From assembly GCA_947374705.1 (NCBI GenBank), contig CANCDA010000080.1, positions 1-10,402 of the forward strand: DNA of 10,402 nucleotides. The letters are read 5' to 3'. The notes under the pieces are model-generated. The model was not told where the DNA came from. It saw only the letters and a program-made list of their open reading frames with translations, and did not search any database. The DNA is from Comamonadaceae bacterium (lineage in GTDB: Bacteria; Pseudomonadota; Gammaproteobacteria; Burkholderiales; Burkholderiaceae_C). Position numbers and translations under genes: made by a program. Below, one piece after another: positions 6,351-10,402 of this stretch (positions are counted from its first letter, which is position 1; every line of letters begins with the position of its first letter).

Positions 6351-6733
6351 GCGACCCAGCGCGCTTTGACGTGATCGTCTCGACCAATATGTTTGGTGAC
6401 ATCCTGTCTGACCTGACCGCCGAGCTGTCGGGCAGCCTGGGCCTGGGCGGCTCACTCAACGCCGGAGCCGAGCACGCCATGGGCCAGGCCGCGCATGGCT
6501 CAGCACCCGACATCGCAGGCCAGAACAAAGCCAACCCCTTCTCGCAAGTCATCTCTGCGGCCATGCTGCTGACCTGGCACGGCCAGCGCCGTGCCCTGCC
6601 CGCTTACCTTGCCGCCGCCAAAGTAATAGAGCAAGCCATGGAAGCCACCATTGCGGCGGGCGAATGCACGCGCGATGTGGGTGGAAGCCTGGGCACGCGG
6701 GAGACGGGGGCGGCTTTGCTCAAGCGGCTTTGA
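6341..6733 (+). pseudogene. Second copy of the dehydrogenase 3' end, 5'-truncated
   Basis: The sequence from 6341 matches the dehydrogenase at 281-672 almost without gaps, ending in TGA 6731-6733 instead of TAA. The match continues after the stop as TGAAACCTGATGA (681-693 and 6731-6743), interrupted by an 11-base difference. By hand count about 27 of 382 bases differ, nearly all at third positions; only two amino acids change (Ala to Val, Val to Ala). It encodes about 130 C-terminal residues including the HGSAPDIAG loop but lacks the N-terminal domain and catalytic lysine. An in-frame TAG at 6335-6337 closes the frame upstream. A GTG at 6347 could start translation but without a convincing ribosome binding site. 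It is a gene fragment, not a working enzyme. Confidence 0.9.
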
Positions 6734-6769
6734 AACCTGATGAACCGCAACCTTTGACACGAGTAGACG

Positions 6770-8278
6770 TCACGCGGTTTCTTGCACCCACTTAGCAACC
6801 CAGCGATCAAGAAGAACAGGTGAGTTGCCGGAGAAAAGCTTTAACCAGTGAATTCGTTCATCGCTTGGGAGAATTCTGGATGCATGGAGAACCGCTCTTC
6901 TGCCCCAGCCGCCAAGGTTGTAGATTGATGCCTTGTGACTACGAACCCACGCTACGTTCTTGGTAGTAATTGCAGCCAATGCTTGGTTGTCGATGTTCGT
7001 ACCGCCATACACAAGCTGCGAAAGCGCTGGGGACGCCATGTACTCAGGGTACTGGGCAACGTATGACTCGATCCAGAAGCGCACCAACTGTGTATCAAGA
7101 GCTGGCGAATTGGCAATGGCCTCCAGCTTTGGACGCAGGGCGTGTGCCATCGGGCTGTCTGTGACTTCATGCAAGTAGAGCACCACATCATTCACGACAG
7201 GCGCAAAGAAGTCGAAGTGCTCGAGCAGATATTGAGCAATAACGTCAATTGAGTTCCGGCGTGCAGTTCGAATTACGCTACGGGCAAGACCCAGGTCTAA
7301 ATGCTCGTAGTTGATGACCCGTTGAATTGCTGTGACCAGTTCGTCGTCTGGCTCGTCGTCAAAGTCGGATTCATCGTAATCGTCAGCATACGGATTGAAC
7401 TCTTCCAAACTATCTCGCAGTTCCGACTTCTCATCTTCATAGTGATTGTGAAAGTGCTTGGCTGTGAACTCGGCAGATGTATGAAGTTGCGTTTTTTCGG
7501 AGGAGACGGTAAGTCTGTGGATTTCGTACAGATAGAGAGTGAGTTTTTCGAGAACCCGCTGCAGGTCGCGAGGGGAGTCGGAGAAGAGACGAATATCGTC
7601 AACGTACCGTGTATGTGCGACGCCTTGGCTTCTAAGGAAATGATCGACGTCGATAAGAACGGCCTCCGACATGACGATACTTGCGGCGGGGCCGACAGGT
7701 ACGCCTTGGGATGCCTTGCTGTTCAGCGTGAGTAGAAAGTTCTCAATTTCGGCGGCAAACGGCTTTAGCGCTGGATTGGAAGACTCGATCGCGTTGTTGA
7801 GCCTGTGGAGATATATCTGGTTGTAGAAGTCCGTTATGTCCGTGACTAAGACGTGGCTGAACTGATCGAGTAGTTCTGTTGTTTTAGCTTCGAAGTCTGT
7901 CCATCCTGATCCACCAGCGAAGAAGCTTCCGTCTGCCACCTTAAACCGATATGAGCAGGCGACACGCTCGGCTGGGTCAATGCGAGCGGCCTCAATAGAC
8001 GGCGCAGCTTCATATGCGAGAGCTGTGTATACGACTGCGTCCACTGGTTCTAGTTGATGAACGACCCGAAATCCACCTTTCGGCTTGACGATTGTCATGG
8101 CACGAGGTGGTGTCACCCAGATCTTGGATACGTTCTTGGACATCAACTCCTTTTTCACTTCATCCCATTGATGCCAGAGTGCTTGGAACTCGGCGGACTT
8201 CGGAAAGAAGTCGGAGTCGTAGTAACGCTCTATGTGTTTTTTCGCAAAGTCGAGTGCTGCTTCAGAGAGGATTGCCAT
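6770..8278 (-). CDS. Stand-alone reverse transcriptase, Abi/UG (DRT)-like antiphage candidate
   Basis: A 502-residue protein starts at ATG 8276-8278; TAA directly precedes it in frame and no clear ribosome binding site is visible. RT core motifs are complete: the catalytic VTDITDFYNQIY (Asp147), QGVPVGPAAS (191-200), YVDD (225-228) and LTVSSEKTQL (256-265). The N-terminal part has HIERYYDSDFFP and SYRF segments. There is no maturase/endonuclease domain, no group II intron, no retron-type signature recognised and no DGR repeats nearby. Residues 291-313 are a strongly acidic linker, followed by about 190 residues that look alpha-helical. This architecture is that of Abi-like and 'unknown group' RTs, many of which block phage infection through template-directed or untemplated DNA synthesis. 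The subgroup cannot be assigned by eye. The gene is AT-richer than its neighbours and lies between a gene fragment and the sox operon, suggesting transfer. Confidence 0.88.
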   Translation of the reverse strand: MAILSEAALDFAKKHIERYYDSDFFPKSAEFQALWHQWDEVKKELMSKNVSKIWVTPPRAMTIVKPKGGFRVVHQLEPVDAVVYTALAYEAAPSIEAARIDPAERVACSYRFKVADGSFFAGGSGWTDFEAKTTELLDQFSHVLVTDITDFYNQIYLHRLNNAIESSNPALKPFAAEIENFLLTLNSKASQGVPVGPAASIVMSEAVLIDVDHFLRSQGVAHTRYVDDIRLFSDSPRDLQRVLEKLTLYLYEIHRLTVSSEKTQLHTSAEFTAKHFHNHYEDEKSELRDSLEEFNPYADDYDESDFDDEPDDELVTAIQRVINYEHLDLGLARSVIRTARRNSIDVIAQYLLEHFDFFAPVVNDVVLYLHEVTDSPMAHALRPKLEAIANSPALDTQLVRFWIESYVAQYPEYMASPALSQLVYGGTNIDNQALAAITTKNVAWVRSHKASIYNLGGWGRRAVLHASRILPSDERIHWLKLFSGNSPVLLDRWVAKWVQETA

Positions 8279-8321
8279 TTAATGCGATGGGTTTTTTGAC
8301 GGCGTGTTCCGGTTGTAGATC

Positions 8322-8353
8322 GTCAGATATCCAAGGAGTCCAGGATATCTGAC
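8322..8353. repeat. 11-bp perfect inverted repeat upstream of the RT gene
   Basis: GTCAGATATCC (8322-8332) and GGATATCTGAC (8343-8353) pair perfectly around the 10-nt loop AAGGAGTCCA. It lies 44-75 nt upstream of the RT start codon. It has no T-tract, so it is more likely an RNA structural element or a protein-binding site than a terminator. Confidence 0.85.
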
Positions 8354-8435
8354 AGAATAAACCCGAGCCATGCTTTCGGATGCCACTGACTCGTCGGTCA
8401 ATGCTACCGTGGTTAGTGCCCAATTTTCCAAACGC

Positions 8436-8451
8436 GGGTAATCATTTACCC
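8436..8451. repeat. 6-bp stem hairpin in the RT upstream region
   Basis: GGGTAA (8436-8441) and TTACCC (8446-8451) pair around TCAT. It is the second of three inverted repeats within 160 bp upstream of the RT gene. Confidence 0.55.
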
Positions 8452-8467
8452 CCAATAAAATCTGATC

Positions 8468-8479
8468 GCCAAATTTGGC
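8468..8479. repeat. 12-bp palindrome in the RT upstream region
   Basis: GCCAAATTTGGC is perfectly self-complementary. As an uninterrupted palindrome, with no spacer to form a loop, it suits a dimeric DNA-binding protein better than an RNA hairpin. Confidence 0.5.
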
Positions 8480-8528
8480 AGCACTGATTTCACGTCTAAA
8501 GACCTCTTCTCACATCAGCACCCCAGCC

Positions 8529-10262
8529 TCACCCCACATACCCCGGATTCGGCAACACCGCCTTCAACTTAGGGCTGTTGAGCTTGCGCGCTGACACCTT
8601 GCCCCCCTGCGCCTTGAGCCACTGCTCGGCCAGTTCCCACACCGGTTTGCCGCCTGCGGTTTTGGCTTCTTCTGACACAGGCGCCCAACCGGCGACCTTG
8701 TATTTTTTGTCGGCTTCAATTGGTTTGCCGTTCAGGCGCATGTCGTCGATGCGCTTGCCCATGGTCTCGTTGGGGTTGCAGCTGTACTGCATGCCGCCTA
8801 CGCGCACCATGTCGCCGCCTTGCTGGTAGTAGGGGTCGGGGTTGAAAAGGTTGTCTGCCACGTCTTCCAGCACGGTCTTGATGGTCTCGCCGCTCATCTC
8901 GGTCACGGTGGCGTAGGAGTAGGTGGTGGCGGTCATGTCCATCAGCCATTCACGGGTGATGGCTTGGCCTGGCAGCAGGCTGGTGCCCCAGCGGAAGCCG
9001 GGGGAGAAGGCCAGGTCTGCGCCCTGCACATCCATCAACGCGTCCAGCAGCAACTGGTCGCCCGTGCCGTTGAAGTTGCCTCGGCGGTACAGCGTGCCCT
9101 CAGTCACCGCCAGCTTCTCGGCCAGCTTGGCTTCATAGGGCGCGCGCACCTTGGTGATGAGCGCGTCCATCTCCTTGTCGGCGGGCAGCATGTTGGAGAA
9201 GATCGGCAGCAGCTTGTAGCGGAAGTCGGTGATGCGTTTGTCTTTGACCTCAAAGTCCAGCACGCCCAAGAACTTGCTGTTGGAGCCCGCATTGGTGACG
9301 ATGGTCTTGCCGCTCTTGTTGCTGACCAGCGTGGCCACCGGCATGCCGTCGTGCGTGTGGCCACCCAGGATGGCGTCGATGCCGGTCACGCGGCTGGCCA
9401 TTTTCAAGTCCACGTCCATGCCGTTGTGGGAGAGCAGGACCACCACAAGCGCGCCTTTGGCACGGGCCTCGTTCACCGTGGCCTGCATGGTTTCCTCTTG
9501 AATGCCAAAGGCCCAATCAGCCACCATATAGCGCGGGTTGGCAATGGGCGTGTAGGGGAAGGCCTGGCCGATGATGGCGCAGGGCACGCCGTTGATTTCA
9601 CGCATTACGTAGGGTTTGAAGACGGGGTCGCCAAAGTCGTTGGTCTTGATGTTTTGCGCCAAGAATTCAATCTTGCCGGCAAAGTCTTTCTCCACGATTT
9701 CCTTCACCCGCTCCATGCCGGAGGTGAACTCCCAGTGGCCGGTCATGATGTCCACGCCCAAGAGCTTGGCGGCATCCACCATGTCTTGACCGTTCGTCCA
9801 CAGGGACGTGGCCGAGCCCTGCCAGGTGTCGCCACCGTCCAGCAGCAGCGCACCGGGGCGGCTGGCTTTGAGGCGCTTGACCAGCGTGGCCAGGTGCGCG
9901 AAGCCGCCAACCTTGCCGTAGCGGCGTGCGGCTTTTTCAAAGTCCAACGCGGTCAGAGCATGGGCCTGCGCGCTGCCCGGGCGCACCTTGGCTTCTCTCA
10001 GCAAGTGCTCGCCCACCAGGTGGGGCAGACGCCCCTTCATGCTGCCCACGCCCAGGTTCACCGTGGGTTCGCGGAAGTAGCTGGGTTTGAGCTGCGCATG
10101 GCAATCGGTCATGTGCAGAAAAGAAACGCTGCCAAATTTCGGGATGTCGTACAGGCCGTTGGCGGCTGTGGCGGCGTCCGCGTCGGCATAAGCACCCATG
10201 CCCATACCGGCCATGGTGCCTGCGCTCAGGAGTTGGAAGAAATCACGTTTGGATAAATTCAT
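8529..10262 (-). CDS. soxB: Thiosulfohydrolase SoxB
   Basis: A 577-residue protein from ATG 10260-10262, normal length for SoxB. In the periplasm it hydrolyses sulfate from thiosulfate bound to the SoxY cysteine, using two manganese ions. The metal and catalytic motifs of the 5'-nucleotidase-like fold are present in order: HMTDCHAQ (50-57, Asp53 and His55), LLLDGGDTWQG (139-149, Asp145), TGHWEFT (174-180, the SoxB form of the GNHE motif), LSHNGMD (277-283) and GGHTHDG (300-306). The N-terminus SKRDFFQLL is a Tat-like signal with Lys-Arg in place of the usual twin arginine, followed by a mild hydrophobic stretch and Ala-rich cleavage region. The preceding gene is soxX-like in the same direction, the usual order in betaproteobacterial sox clusters. 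No strong ribosome binding site is seen. Confidence 0.96.
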   Translation of the reverse strand: MNLSKRDFFQLLSAGTMAGMGMGAYADADAATAANGLYDIPKFGSVSFLHMTDCHAQLKPSYFREPTVNLGVGSMKGRLPHLVGEHLLREAKVRPGSAQAHALTALDFEKAARRYGKVGGFAHLATLVKRLKASRPGALLLDGGDTWQGSATSLWTNGQDMVDAAKLLGVDIMTGHWEFTSGMERVKEIVEKDFAGKIEFLAQNIKTNDFGDPVFKPYVMREINGVPCAIIGQAFPYTPIANPRYMVADWAFGIQEETMQATVNEARAKGALVVVLLSHNGMDVDLKMASRVTGIDAILGGHTHDGMPVATLVSNKSGKTIVTNAGSNSKFLGVLDFEVKDKRITDFRYKLLPIFSNMLPADKEMDALITKVRAPYEAKLAEKLAVTEGTLYRRGNFNGTGDQLLLDALMDVQGADLAFSPGFRWGTSLLPGQAITREWLMDMTATTYSYATVTEMSGETIKTVLEDVADNLFNPDPYYQQGGDMVRVGGMQYSCNPNETMGKRIDDMRLNGKPIEADKKYKVAGWAPVSEEAKTAGGKPVWELAEQWLKAQGGKVSARKLNSPKLKAVLPNPGYVG

Positions 10263-10291
10263 CGTTCTGCAATCAGTGAAGTGTTGGCGTT

Positions 10292-10320
10292 AAAAAAACC
10301 CGGATCAACCGGGTTTTTGT
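10292..10320 (-). terminator. Intrinsic-terminator-like hairpin between soxX and soxB
   Basis: CCCGG (10299-10303) and CCGGG (10309-10313) pair around ATCAA, extended by A5 (10294-10298) pairing with T5 (10314-10318). On the minus strand the stem ends in a run of seven T, the stronger orientation. It lies in the 68-bp gap between the two co-directional sox genes, so it would end or reduce transcription entering soxB. Confidence 0.75.
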
Positions 10321-10330
10321 TGGTGGATTT

Positions 10331-10402
10331 TTATTGATTCACCGGCGATTTGGGGTCTAGCAAAAGACCCACAATGTCGCGCACCTGCGCTTGGGTGAGG
10401 AT
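10331..10402 (-). CDS. soxX: C-terminal end of probable cytochrome c SoxX
   Basis: The minus-strand frame from the window edge to TAA 10331-10333 encodes 23 residues: ILTQAQVRDIVGLLLDPKSP and then VNQ. The pattern 'ILT-x-x-QV-x-DIV' is the closing helix of small c-type cytochromes, and the position directly before soxB fits SoxX, the monohaem partner of SoxA that joins thiosulfate to SoxY. The haem motif lies outside the window, so the identification rests mainly on context. Confidence 0.65.
   Translation of the reverse strand: MLTQAQVRDIVGLLLDPKSPVNQ

Larger units (their letters stand above)
8279..8509 (-). other. Open frame of 76 codons abutting the RT start, possible truncated gene
   Basis: On the minus strand the frame is open from just after TGA 8510-8512 to TAA 8279-8281, which is immediately followed by the RT ATG. 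The conceptual product is protein-like (for example FGDQILLGVNDYPRLENW, then RVYSVRYPGLLGYL). There is no ATG until 8371; candidate starts are TTG 8455, GTG 8386 and ATG 8371, none with a good ribosome binding site. It could be the tail of a gene whose front was lost, a leader peptide coupled to RT translation, or chance. The frame competes with the idea that the region makes a structured RNA. Confidence 0.35.

Noticed and set aside
6743..6779. AACCGC and GCGGTT arms after the RT stop as a terminator.
   Set aside because: A 6-bp stem with a loop of about 25 nt and no T-tract on the minus strand is too weak to call.
6770..8528. Retron or diversity-generating retroelement.
   Set aside because: No msr/msd-type long inverted repeats, template/variable repeat pair or target gene were found next to the RT within the window.
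8820..10256. 478-codon open frame on the plus strand antisense to soxB.
   Set aside because: It is Gly/His/Val-rich shadow coding of a GC-rich gene, with no recognisable domain; soxB is certain.
1..10402. CRISPR array, tRNA or rRNA genes, insertion sequence or integrase.
   Set aside because: No regularly spaced repeats, cloverleaf-like segments, rRNA sequence, or transposase/integrase motifs were seen on either strand.

Overview
The window looks like a chromosomal segment of a betaproteobacterium, most likely Burkholderiales/Comamonadaceae. This rests on the GC-rich backbone, a Bug/TctC-type solute-binding protein beside organic-acid enzymes, and a sox operon with soxX directly before soxB. 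The species cannot be fixed from sequence reading alone.

Left part (1-4295): a metabolic block. It opens with the C-terminal two thirds of an isocitrate/isopropylmalate-family dehydrogenase (+). Converging on it is a minus-strand group: crotonase, VOC protein, TctC-type periplasmic binding protein. Divergent from the crotonase is an enolase-superfamily enzyme whose active-site residues match D-tartrate dehydratase. Together these suggest uptake and breakdown of a hydroxylated di- or tricarboxylate. The substrate is inferred, not shown.

Middle part (4338-6743): accessory DNA. A small ORF that looks like an internally deleted KilA-N protein overlaps by 4 nt a class II Fic protein with a repeat-built linker and a winged-helix C-terminus. 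Facing it is a two-gene toxin-antitoxin operon (AbrB-type antitoxin, PIN toxin) with a well-formed promoter and a palindrome over its -35 box. Directly behind that promoter lies a second, 5'-truncated copy of the dehydrogenase 3' end, about 93% identical by hand count to the copy at 281-693. The two copies bracket about 6 kb.

Right accessory part (6770-8528): a stand-alone reverse transcriptase gene (-), visibly AT-richer than its surroundings. It has all core RT motifs, an acidic linker and an alpha-helical-looking C-terminal domain, and resembles the Abi/UG (DRT) antiphage RTs. Its 250-nt upstream region holds a perfect 11-bp hairpin, two further inverted repeats and an open frame that ends at the RT start codon. 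This is the best candidate for an undescribed system.

Right edge (8529-10402): soxB (-) and the last codons of a probable soxX (-), with an intrinsic-terminator-like hairpin between them. The sox genes look native. Fic, toxin-antitoxin and RT therefore form a small defence/persistence cluster lodged between metabolic genes and the sulfur-oxidation operon.
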